DNA of 21,239 bases from NCBI GenBank assembly GCA_958349325.1, contig CATWCP010000015.1, positions 1-21,239 of the forward strand, given 5' to 3'. The stretch comes from an uncultured Collinsella sp. GTDB lineage: Bacteria > Actinomycetota > Coriobacteriia > Coriobacteriales > Coriobacteriaceae. This document shows, one piece after another, positions 14,764-21,239 of the stretch (positions within the stretch are counted from its first letter, which is position 1; each line of letters begins with the position of its first letter). Made by a program: the position numbers and the translations under genes. The notes under the pieces are model-generated. The model was given only the letters and a program-made list of their open reading frames with translations. It ran no database searches and was not told the DNA's origin.

Positions 14764-16029
14764 ATGACTAGGTATATGAGTAGATGTATCGATCGCTCAA
14801 TCGAACGCGATCTTGGCATTTTTGGTGCCGTGCTCATTCAGGGACCGAAGTGGTGCGGAAAGACGACTACGGCCCAGCGATTCGCTGAATCATCGTTGTC
14901 TCTCTCCGACCCTGCCGGAGACTTTGCCGCACTGCAGCTTGCCAGGATCGACCCAGCTCAAGCAATAGTCGGCGCAACGCCGAGACTCATCGATGAGTGG
15001 CAGGAAGAGCCAAAACTGTGGGACGCAATACGTTTCGAATGCGATCGTCGGACCGGTGAGCCAGGGCAGTTTTTGCTTACGGGGTCAGCAACACCAAACG
15101 ACGCCGACCAACCGATGCACAGCGGCATCGGGCGCATATCACGTTTGCGCATGGAAACAATGACTCTGGCCGAACTCGGGGTTTCCTCAGGGGCGGTCTC
15201 GCTCGAAACGCTGCTTAACGGATGCCCCATCAAAGCGGCACTTGGATCCATCAACGGCATCGCCGATATCGCCGATTTGCTATGCCGTGGTGGTTGGCCT
15301 CAGGCGGTTGGCAAGACGACTGCCGATGCAATGCGTATATCCGCTGCCTACATCGACGGTGTCTGCGAATCGGATGTTTCGAGGGTTGACGGCGTGAAGC
15401 GTGACCCAGAGAAAGTCAGGGCTCTTCTGTCTTCGCTTGCGCGCAACGAATCCACTCTTGCCGGCGAAAAGTCTCTTGAGAAAGACCTCGGCGGTGAGGT
15501 ATCGAGAAGTACGCTGCGGCGCTATACGGATGCCTTGCGCAGAATACACATCATCGATGATATCCCGGCTTGGCATCCGGCGCTCAGGTCTCCGGTAAAG
15601 CTGCGGCAAAGTGCAAAAAGGCACCTCGCCGACCCTTCGCTTGCCGTCGCACTGCTCGGAGCAAATCCGGAGTCATTGGCATCCGACCCGAAGACGCTGG
15701 GACTGCTCTTCGAATCCCTCGTCCTGCACGACCTTAAGGTCTATGCAGCCGCAAATGACTCATCGGTGTCCCACTACCATGACGCCGACGATCTCGAGGT
15801 CGATGCCGTTATACACAGGCGCGATGGAACTTGGATTGCCGTGGAAATTAAACTCGGAAGTCCGCAGATCCCCGAGGCATCTGCAAACCTGCTTCGACTC
15901 GAGCGCAAACTTGTCGAGCGTGGCGAGAGACCACCCGCGGCCAAGCTCATCGTCATCGGGTTCGGCATGCCAGCCCATACAACGCCCGAGGGCATTATCG
16001 TTGCCCCCGTTGACACACTCGCGCCCTAG
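14764..16029 (+). CDS. AAA-family ATPase with DUF4143 nuclease-fold C-terminus
   Basis: A 421-residue protein of the AAA_14/DUF4143 group, common in bacteria but of unsettled function. Walker A is GPKWCGKTT (residues 27-35), Walker B is RLIDEWQ with D77/E78, and a sensor-like LLTGSAT follows near 106. The middle has a winged-helix-like stretch (STLRRYTDALRRIHIIDDIPAW). The C-terminus has E345-V-D347 and E361-I-K363, the PD-(D/E)xK core of restriction-type nucleases, with WIAVEIKLG around it. No partner methylase or toxin is next door. The ATG at 14764 has GGGAAG 4 nt upstream and gives the length usual at the family's N-terminus; an ATG at 14749 lacks a ribosome site. Its stop lies 28 nt from that of the convergent exporter genes. 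Confidence 0.85.
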   Translation: MTRYMSRCIDRSIERDLGIFGAVLIQGPKWCGKTTTAQRFAESSLSLSDPAGDFAALQLARIDPAQAIVGATPRLIDEWQEEPKLWDAIRFECDRRTGEPGQFLLTGSATPNDADQPMHSGIGRISRLRMETMTLAELGVSSGAVSLETLLNGCPIKAALGSINGIADIADLLCRGGWPQAVGKTTADAMRISAAYIDGVCESDVSRVDGVKRDPEKVRALLSSLARNESTLAGEKSLEKDLGGEVSRSTLRRYTDALRRIHIIDDIPAWHPALRSPVKLRQSAKRHLADPSLAVALLGANPESLASDPKTLGLLFESLVLHDLKVYAAANDSSVSHYHDADDLEVDAVIHRRDGTWIAVEIKLGSPQIPEASANLLRLERKLVERGERPPAAKLIVIGFGMPAHTTPEGIIVAPVDTLAP

Positions 16030-16057
16030 CGCTGCATTACATGCCCCACGGGCTTGC

Positions 16058-17917
16058 TCACTGGGCGAATTGGCTGCGGTAGAGTTCGGCGTAGAAGCCG
16101 CCTGCTACTAGCAGCTCGTCGTGTGTGCCGCGCTCGATAATCTCGCCGTCGCGCATGACCAGAATGCAGTCGGCGTTGCGGATCGTCGACAGGCGGTGCG
16201 CCACCACGAAGCTCGTGCGACCGGCCATGAGCTCGTCGAATGCCGCCTGCACCTGCAGCTCGGTGCGGGTATCGATACTCGAGGTCGCCTCGTCCAGCAG
16301 CAAGATAGCCGGGTCGGTGAGCATGACGCGCGCGATGCACAGCAGTTGTTTTTGACCCTGGCTAAACGTGCCGCCGTCCTCGCCGATTACCGTATCGTAG
16401 CCGCCTGGCAGCTGCACGATAAACTTGTGCGCGTGCGCGCGCTTGGCCGCCTCGATAACCTGCTCGCGCGTGGCATCTGGGCAACCGTAAGCGATGTTTT
16501 CCGCCACCGTGCCCTCGAACAGCCAAGTGTCCTGCAGCACCATGCCAAAGGCGCGGCGCAGGCTTGCACGCGTGTAATCACGCGAAGACCGGCCATCGAC
16601 CATGATGCGTCCGGCATCGATATCGTAAAACCGCAGCAGCAAGTTGATGAGCGTCGTCTTGCCGCAGCCCGTGGGACCGACCAGGGCAAAGCGCATGCCG
16701 GGTTTGGCCTCAATACAGATATCCTGCAGCAGCTTGCGGTCGGGCACGTAGCTAAAGTCCACATGTTCAAAGGTCACCTCGCCCTGCGGGGCGGCAAGCT
16801 CCACGGCATCTGGCGCATCGGGCTCCTGCTCGCGGGCATCGAGCAGTGCAAAAATGCGGCGCGCCGAGGCGTACGCGGTCTGGATCTGCGTAATGACGTT
16901 GGTGACCTCGTTGAACGGCTTGGTGTACTGGTTGGCATAGGACAGGAAAATCTGCACGCCGCCCACCGTGAGCGCCGCGGGCACGCCCGTGATCACGCCC
17001 ACGCAGCCGATGACGGCAACCACGGCGTAGATGATGTTATTGATAAAGCGCGTACCGGGGTTGGAAAGCGAACCCATAAACTGCGCGCGCTCGCCTGCCG
17101 CATAAAGCTCGGCGTTGAGGGCGTCGAAGCGCTGCTGAGCGCTCGGGCCGTAGGCAAACGCGTCCACGAGCTTTTGCTCGCCTACGTACTCCTCGATATG
17201 ACCACCGAGCTGCCCTTGAATACGCTGCTGTGCCGTAAAGCTTTTGTTGGAGAGCTTGGCGATGGCGCTGGCCGCAAAGATGGAAAGCGGCGTGACGAGC
17301 ACCACCACAAGCGTCATGGTCAGATTGATGGAGAGCATAAACGCAAGCGTGCCCACGATGGTAATAACGCCGGTAAAGAGCTGCGTAAAGCCCTGCAGCA
17401 GGCCGTCGCCCACTTGGTCGACATCGTTGACCACGCGGCTCATAAGGTCGCCGTGGGCATGGCTGTCGATAAAGCTGAGCGGCATGCGGCTGAGCTTGTC
17501 GCTCGCCTCCACGCGCATGTCGCGCACCGTCTCGTAGGACAGGCGGTTGACGCAATAGCCCTGCAGCCACTGGAAAGCCGCAGCCCCCACCACGACGAGC
17601 GCGAGCTTGGTGACAAGCGGCAGCAGTGTATCGAAGTCCACCTGCCCGGTGGCGACGATAAGGTCGATGCCCTCGCCAATGAGGATGGGCGTGTAGAGCT
17701 GCAGGATTACCGAGACGGCGGCGCTCACAAACGACGCCGTAAACGAAATACGGTGCGGACGGACATAGCCCATCAGACGGCGGGTCACCGCGCCCACGGG
17801 ATAGCGCTCAGGGTCGCCGGGCTGGCGCGGACCGTCGCCCAGGTCGTTGAGCTTGTCGTTGCCGGACACATTGGCCGTCATCGTGGCGACCGATCCGGAG
17901 GAAGTGTACGGATTCAT
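16058..17917 (-). CDS. ABC exporter half-transporter, catalytically competent subunit
   Basis: A 619-residue type IV ABC exporter (six-helix membrane domain then ATPase). The ATPase has Walker A GPTGCGKTT (about 405-413), a signature FSQGQKQ (about 516-522), Walker B ILLLDEATSS with the catalytic Glu, and an H-loop VAHRLSTI. Together with the next upstream gene it would form a heterodimer like Thermotoga TM287/288 or Lactococcus LmrCD, where this subunit supplies the working Walker B and switch His. A ~50-residue soluble N-terminus (NPYTSSGSVATMTANVSGN) precedes the first helix. Its ATG follows the upstream stop with no gap and GGAGGG lies about 8 nt upstream, so the two are co-translated. 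Substrate unknown: drugs, lipids or peptides are all possible. Confidence 0.92.
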   Translation of the reverse strand: MNPYTSSGSVATMTANVSGNDKLNDLGDGPRQPGDPERYPVGAVTRRLMGYVRPHRISFTASFVSAAVSVILQLYTPILIGEGIDLIVATGQVDFDTLLPLVTKLALVVVGAAAFQWLQGYCVNRLSYETVRDMRVEASDKLSRMPLSFIDSHAHGDLMSRVVNDVDQVGDGLLQGFTQLFTGVITIVGTLAFMLSINLTMTLVVVLVTPLSIFAASAIAKLSNKSFTAQQRIQGQLGGHIEEYVGEQKLVDAFAYGPSAQQRFDALNAELYAAGERAQFMGSLSNPGTRFINNIIYAVVAVIGCVGVITGVPAALTVGGVQIFLSYANQYTKPFNEVTNVITQIQTAYASARRIFALLDAREQEPDAPDAVELAAPQGEVTFEHVDFSYVPDRKLLQDICIEAKPGMRFALVGPTGCGKTTLINLLLRFYDIDAGRIMVDGRSSRDYTRASLRRAFGMVLQDTWLFEGTVAENIAYGCPDATREQVIEAAKRAHAHKFIVQLPGGYDTVIGEDGGTFSQGQKQLLCIARVMLTDPAILLLDEATSSIDTRTELQVQAAFDELMAGRTSFVVAHRLSTIRNADCILVMRDGEIIERGTHDELLVAGGFYAELYRSQFAQ

Positions 17918-19771
17918 TTAGCAGCCCTCCTTTGCGCAAACAGATGCAGGGGCGGTCTGGGCGGACGCGGGCGCCGCGCTCCCCTGCTGGCCCTCGAGCT
18001 CCTCGCGGCGCAGCTGCGACTGGCAAATCTCGCGATAGAGCTGGCAGCTTGCATACAACTCGTCATGCGTGCCCAGGCCCGCGACCGAGCCGTGATCGAG
18101 TACGCAGATCATGTCGGCGTCGCGCACGATCGAGACGCGCTGGCTCACGATGACGGTTGTCAGCGGCAGCCCGCCCTCGGCAGCACCGCGACCGCTGCGC
18201 TCGCGAATGGCATGGCGAAGCGCCGCGTCGGTCTTAAAGTCGAGCGCCGAGGCGGAGTCGTCCATGATCAGGACCTGTGGCGAGCCCACCAGGGCGCGCG
18301 CGATGGTCAAGCGCTGGCGCTGGCCGCCGCTAAAGTTCTTGCCGCCCGCCTCGACCGGGGCATCCAGGCCTTGGGACTTGTTGCGCACGAATTCGCTGGC
18401 CTGCGCCATATCGAGTGCCGCCCAGAGCTCCTCGTCGGTCGCCGCCTCGTTACGCCAGGTCAGGTTGCTGCGGATGGTGCCACTCACCAGCGACGCACGC
18501 TGCGGGACGGTCGCGACCACATGGCGCAGCTGGTCGAGCGGCCAGGTGCGCACGTCGGCGCCCATCACGCTCACGCTGCCGGTACTCGCATCGTATAGGC
18601 GCGGAATAAGCGAGACGAGCGTGGACTTGCCGCTACCCGTGCCGCCGATAATGCCGAGCGTCTTGCCCAGCGGGAGCGCCAGGGTCACATCGCTCACGGC
18701 ATTTGCGGCGCCCACGCCAAACGAAAAGCTCGCATGGTCAAAGCTCAGCGCGGAGACCGGGGCGTCGACGTCCGTCGCGGGTGCCTGGGGCAGTGCGACC
18801 GGCTCGTTATCCTCGTCGGTGATGCTCGGCACGCAATTGAGCACCTCGTTGATACGCGATGCGCTGGCGCTCGCCTTGGTAAAGACCACGACCAGGTTGG
18901 CGACGTACACGATGGAGGTCAGGATCTGCGTCATGTAGTTCACAAACGCCATGACCTGGCCCTGCGTGAGCTCGCCCACGTTGACCTGGATGCCACCCAC
19001 CCACAGGATGGCGCACACGCCCAGGTTCATCACAAGAAACGTGACAGGGTTGAGAATCGACGAAAGCTTGCCCACCGCGATGGCGGTATGGGCCTGGTCA
19101 TCGGCGGCTTGGGCAAAGCGCTCGCGCTCGTGGTCCTCGCGCACGAAGGCGCGGACCACGCGGGCGCCCGAAAGGCCCTCGCGGCAGATAAGCGCGATGC
19201 GGTCGAGCTTTGCCTGCAACTGCTTGTAGTACGGAATGCAACGCGCCATGACAAACCAAAACACCAAGCCGATGGCGGGCGTGCAGATCAAGAAGATCAC
19301 GCCGAGGTTAAGGTCGATGGCAAGGGCTGCGCACATGGAGCCCACCGCCAAGAAGGGCCAGCGGATGAGCATGCGCACGCCCAGCGCCACGGCAAGCTGC
19401 ACCTGGTTGACGTCGTTGGTGATGCGGGTGATAAGCGACGGCGTGCCAAAGCGGTCGAGTTCGGCATAGCTCAACTTGTTGATGTGCTGGTAGAGCGCAC
19501 CGCGGATATCGGTGCCCATGCCCTGCGAGGTGAGCGCCGCCATCTTTTGGCAGACGAGCGTAAACGAGATGCCGATCACAGCCATGGCGCCAAGCAGCAT
19601 ACCGTAGTGGACGACGGCGTTGACATCGTGTGCGCCAATACCCTTATCGATCATCTGGGCAATCACGAGCGGCGTCAGCAGGTCAAAGATCACTTCGATC
19701 AGCTTACACGCAGGGCCAATCACCATATACCGGCGAAACTTACCACCAAAACGCCTGAGCAGCTCAATCAT
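17918..19771 (-). CDS. ABC exporter half-transporter, degenerate-site subunit
   Basis: A 617-residue exporter with an N-terminal six-helix membrane domain beginning MIELLRRFGGKFRRYMVIGP. Walker A is GGTGSGKST (about 378-386) and the signature is a canonical FSGGQRQ (about 480). Walker B reads VLIMDDSASALD, with Asp instead of the catalytic Glu, and the switch region reads VSQRVSIV, with Gln instead of His. These losses mark the degenerate site of heterodimeric exporters. A Gln/Ala/Ser-rich tail with two Cys ends AKEGC. The ATG at 19771 has GGGAG about 9 nt upstream; the frame extends to a GTG at 19828, but family members begin near the chosen Met. No adjacent regulator gene is visible. Confidence 0.9.
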   Translation of the reverse strand: MIELLRRFGGKFRRYMVIGPACKLIEVIFDLLTPLVIAQMIDKGIGAHDVNAVVHYGMLLGAMAVIGISFTLVCQKMAALTSQGMGTDIRGALYQHINKLSYAELDRFGTPSLITRITNDVNQVQLAVALGVRMLIRWPFLAVGSMCAALAIDLNLGVIFLICTPAIGLVFWFVMARCIPYYKQLQAKLDRIALICREGLSGARVVRAFVREDHERERFAQAADDQAHTAIAVGKLSSILNPVTFLVMNLGVCAILWVGGIQVNVGELTQGQVMAFVNYMTQILTSIVYVANLVVVFTKASASASRINEVLNCVPSITDEDNEPVALPQAPATDVDAPVSALSFDHASFSFGVGAANAVSDVTLALPLGKTLGIIGGTGSGKSTLVSLIPRLYDASTGSVSVMGADVRTWPLDQLRHVVATVPQRASLVSGTIRSNLTWRNEAATDEELWAALDMAQASEFVRNKSQGLDAPVEAGGKNFSGGQRQRLTIARALVGSPQVLIMDDSASALDFKTDAALRHAIRERSGRGAAEGGLPLTTVIVSQRVSIVRDADMICVLDHGSVAGLGTHDELYASCQLYREICQSQLRREELEGQQGSAAPASAQTAPASVCAKEGC

Positions 19772-19815
19772 GTATAGGCGCTCCCTATCATCATCCACAT
19801 TCAATTCGAACCATG

Positions 19816-19845
19816 ATAGTACCGCCACCCCAAAAGAAGCGTAAA
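19816..19845 (-). promoter_or_regulatory. Candidate promoter of the ABC exporter operon
   Basis: On the minus strand TTTACG (19840-19845) and TACTAT (19816-19821) are 18 nt apart. The leader to the ATG at 19771 would be about 35-40 nt. Both boxes are imperfect. Confidence 0.35.
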
Positions 19846-19920
19846 CAACTCGTCATTTCTAACGGGATTCGGTTTCCAAAGAAGCGGAGAGGCGCGCACC
19901 CAGCCAGTGTCGGACCAACC

Positions 19921-19951
19921 ACTTGGTATACTTACATTAGTGCTACCAAGT
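19921..19951 (+). promoter_or_regulatory. Candidate extended -10 promoter with an 8-bp inverted repeat
   Basis: TGGTATACT (19923-19931) is an extended -10 box upstream of the anchored coiled-coil gene. ACTTGGTA (19921-19928) and TACCAAGT (19944-19951) form a perfect 8-bp inverted repeat spaced 15 nt, spanning the -10 and the expected start near 19938. The arms fit an operator for a repressor dimer. Confidence 0.45.
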
Positions 19952-19982
19952 TAGTCGCCGACCCTTGAAATGAGGTGCCGAG

Positions 19983-20981
19983 ATGAACGACATTCTCGCA
20001 AGAAGAGCAAGACGAGCAACTGCGGGCATCGCCCTTTCCGCGGCACTTGTCGCGGGAATCGCCCCCGTAGCGGCGATCGCGGCAGAAACCAGCTCCCCCA
20101 CCGGTGCAGTTGCCTTGCAAACGGAAGATGCGGCCGCCGCAAAAGAAAAAGCGTATGCAGCCATGCAGGAAGCGCTCAAAAAACTCAAAGCAGCGGAGGA
20201 CGCCGCAAGTCCCGAGAGAATTGCGGGAATCAATAATATGATTGCCAGTGATCAAGAGCTCCGCGACATTATGCTGGCGCATGCCGCCGAATGTAGGGAA
20301 CTCCTTCCCGCCATGCAAGCGAACGTCGATGCAGCCCAAGCCAAATACGACGAGGCCAGCAACCTGGTAAGCAGCCTTCAGGCAAAATTAGAGGCACTTA
20401 AGGCACTCGGCGACGAGGCGCCCAGCGAAGCTATTAAACAGTTGCGCTCCGAAATCATGGCGGCAAAATTGCAAGAAGAGTCTTGCAAAACGACGCTTGA
20501 CAGCTACCAACGCCGCCTCGAAAGCCAGGAAAGACAGATTCAGAGATTCGAAAGTGCGGCGGAGGAAGTCAAAGCCCACATCGACGAGGAAACAGCCAAG
20601 CGAGATGCGCTCCTCGGCGATTTGGAAAAGGCGCAAGCGGCATATGACGATGCCTGCAAGGCATACGAAGAGGCAAAGGCCGCGGCAGACAAGGCCACCT
20701 CGCCCGAGATAACGAAACCCGCCGAGACGACAAAACCCTCCAGCTCAGCGCAGCCGGCCGAGACGGCGCAGCCCACCAGCTCGCCCGCGACCGGCAAAGA
20801 CGCCCCATCGAGCTCCACCAAGCAGGCGAACACGAGCAGCGGCAAGCAAGCAGATACGACCGCCGGCAAGCTCGCAAACACGGGCGACACAGCACCGAGC
20901 GCAATCGCACTCGCAGGAATCGCCGCCGCAGGCCTCGGAATAACCGCCACGGGTGTACGCCGCCTCAAGAACTCAAAATAG
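19983..20981 (+). CDS. Secreted coiled-coil surface protein with LANTG sorting signal
   Basis: A 332-residue protein. The signal peptide has RRARR, a hydrophobic core and probable cleavage after A34 (AAIAA/ETSS). Residues ~45-235 are rich in Ala, Glu, Lys and Leu in heptad-like order (for example AAKEKAYAAMQEALKKLKAAED and DLEKAQAAYDDACKAYEEAKAAADKA), a long coiled coil. A Ser/Thr/Pro/Ala/Lys-rich spacer (~240-296) follows, suited to crossing the cell wall. LANTGD at 297 precedes a hydrophobic helix and VRRLKNSK, a sortase signal with A in place of P, typical of actinobacterial class E-type substrates. GAGGTG lies 6 nt before the ATG. It is divergent from the exporter operon. No sortase is in the window. 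Function beyond surface display is unknown. Confidence 0.88.
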   Translation: MNDILARRARRATAGIALSAALVAGIAPVAAIAAETSSPTGAVALQTEDAAAAKEKAYAAMQEALKKLKAAEDAASPERIAGINNMIASDQELRDIMLAHAAECRELLPAMQANVDAAQAKYDEASNLVSSLQAKLEALKALGDEAPSEAIKQLRSEIMAAKLQEESCKTTLDSYQRRLESQERQIQRFESAAEEVKAHIDEETAKRDALLGDLEKAQAAYDDACKAYEEAKAAADKATSPEITKPAETTKPSSSAQPAETAQPTSSPATGKDAPSSSTKQANTSSGKQADTTAGKLANTGDTAPSAIALAGIAAAGLGITATGVRRLKNSK

Positions 20982-21026
20982 CTGCCAGCGGTTATTGTCT
21001 TCGCCAATCCACAAGCCCAGAGACAA

Positions 21027-21067
21027 AAAGAGGCTCGTTTCCCCAACCTAGGGAAACGAGCCTCTTT
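21027..21067 (+). terminator. Strong terminator of the coiled-coil surface gene (bidirectional)
   Basis: A perfect 17-bp stem (21027-21043 with 21051-21067) and 7-nt loop lies 46 nt beyond the stop. On the plus strand the stem itself ends CTCTTT followed by ACTTGT; on the minus strand a run of five T follows, so it should also stop transcription entering from the right. Confidence 0.85.
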
Positions 21068-21190
21068 ACTTGTAAAACAAATGGTAATGCCGCTGTCTCT
21101 TGAAGCGCATCGCCACCGCGCTCCAAACAACGCCAACGAGCAGCATTCCTTAAGGGATAGATTTAATTAGATAAACGCGCCTTTAGGGGG

Positions 21191-21239
21191 TGCGGACAGA
21201 AAGTTGGACCGCGGGGCGGTCCGGACTGGAGGTTCGCAT
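21191..21239 (+). mobile_element. Probable left end of an IS3-family insertion sequence (partial)
   Basis: TGCGGACAGAAAGTTGGACC resembles the terminal inverted repeat of IS3/IS150-type elements. A GC-rich palindromic stretch follows, then GGAGG six nt before AT at the very edge, which would be the ATG of the transposase. The transposase lies outside the window, so the call rests on the terminal motif and the spacing alone. Confidence 0.45.

Noticed and set aside
14764..16029. Restriction endonuclease or toxin of a defence system
   Set aside because: The PD-(D/E)xK core and ATPase fit DUF4143 proteins generally, and no methylase, antitoxin or other defence gene adjoins.
16121..18598. An 825-codon plus-strand frame opposite the ABC exporter genes
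   Set aside because: It is the antisense shadow of two genes with complete ABC motifs; its product is His/Arg/Ala-rich without domains.

Overview
The window looks like chromosome from a GC-rich Gram-positive actinobacterium of the Coriobacteriia, most likely Collinsella or a close relative. The clues are GC-rich coding with strong GGAGG-type ribosome sites, an LtaS-type lipoteichoic acid synthase, a SipW/TasA-type surface operon, sorting signals of the LAxTG kind, a flavodoxin-like redox protein and a heterodimeric ABC exporter. The genus is inference; no rRNA or tRNA gene is present to test it.

Layout. 1-1242: the first codons of a minus-strand gene running off the left edge, a strong 16-bp hairpin, and a minus-strand nitroreductase divergent from the next gene. 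1243-3543: a plus-strand LtaS-type polymer synthase with all catalytic residues. 3544-4187: a 644-nt non-coding island holding two ~128-nt nested-hairpin elements (E1, E2) in opposite orientation, with a 62-bp-period hairpin array (array A) between them. 4188-13054: a minus-strand six-gene operon in the order SipW signal peptidase, TasA-like fibre protein, BsaA-type matrix protein, 1823-residue InlB-repeat protein, second BsaA-type protein, and a wall- or membrane-anchored protein with an LVATG tail. It has a hairpin after the peptidase gene and an attenuator-like terminator after the fibre gene. 13055-13864: a non-coding control region with a candidate promoter, a C9 tract and a second hairpin array (array B). 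13865-14416: a flavodoxin-family gene. 14423-14763: two candidate promoters and five tandem 23-bp iterons in front of an AAA/DUF4143 ATPase (14764-16029). 16058-19771: two overlapping-function ABC half-exporters, one with a degenerate ATP site. 19983-20981: a secreted coiled-coil protein with an LANTG sorting signal and a strong terminator. 21191-21239: what looks like the left end of an IS3-type element.

How the genes work together. The 9-kb operon reads as a self-contained extracellular fibre/biofilm-matrix system: the Ser-His signal peptidase would process the three TasA/BsaA-like precursors, the giant protein could act as adhesin or scaffold, and the last protein could tether the assembly. 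The LtaS-type enzyme, the LANTG protein and the exporter also act at the envelope, but nothing in the sequence ties them directly to the operon.

The most unusual content is non-coding. Two tandem hairpin arrays with a 62-bp period, sharing a nearly identical 36-nt tail, sit in the same orientation on either side of the SipW operon. Beside array A are two copies of a structured element whose outer and inner stems differ in sequence yet each remain self-complementary, the pattern expected of a conserved structured RNA.
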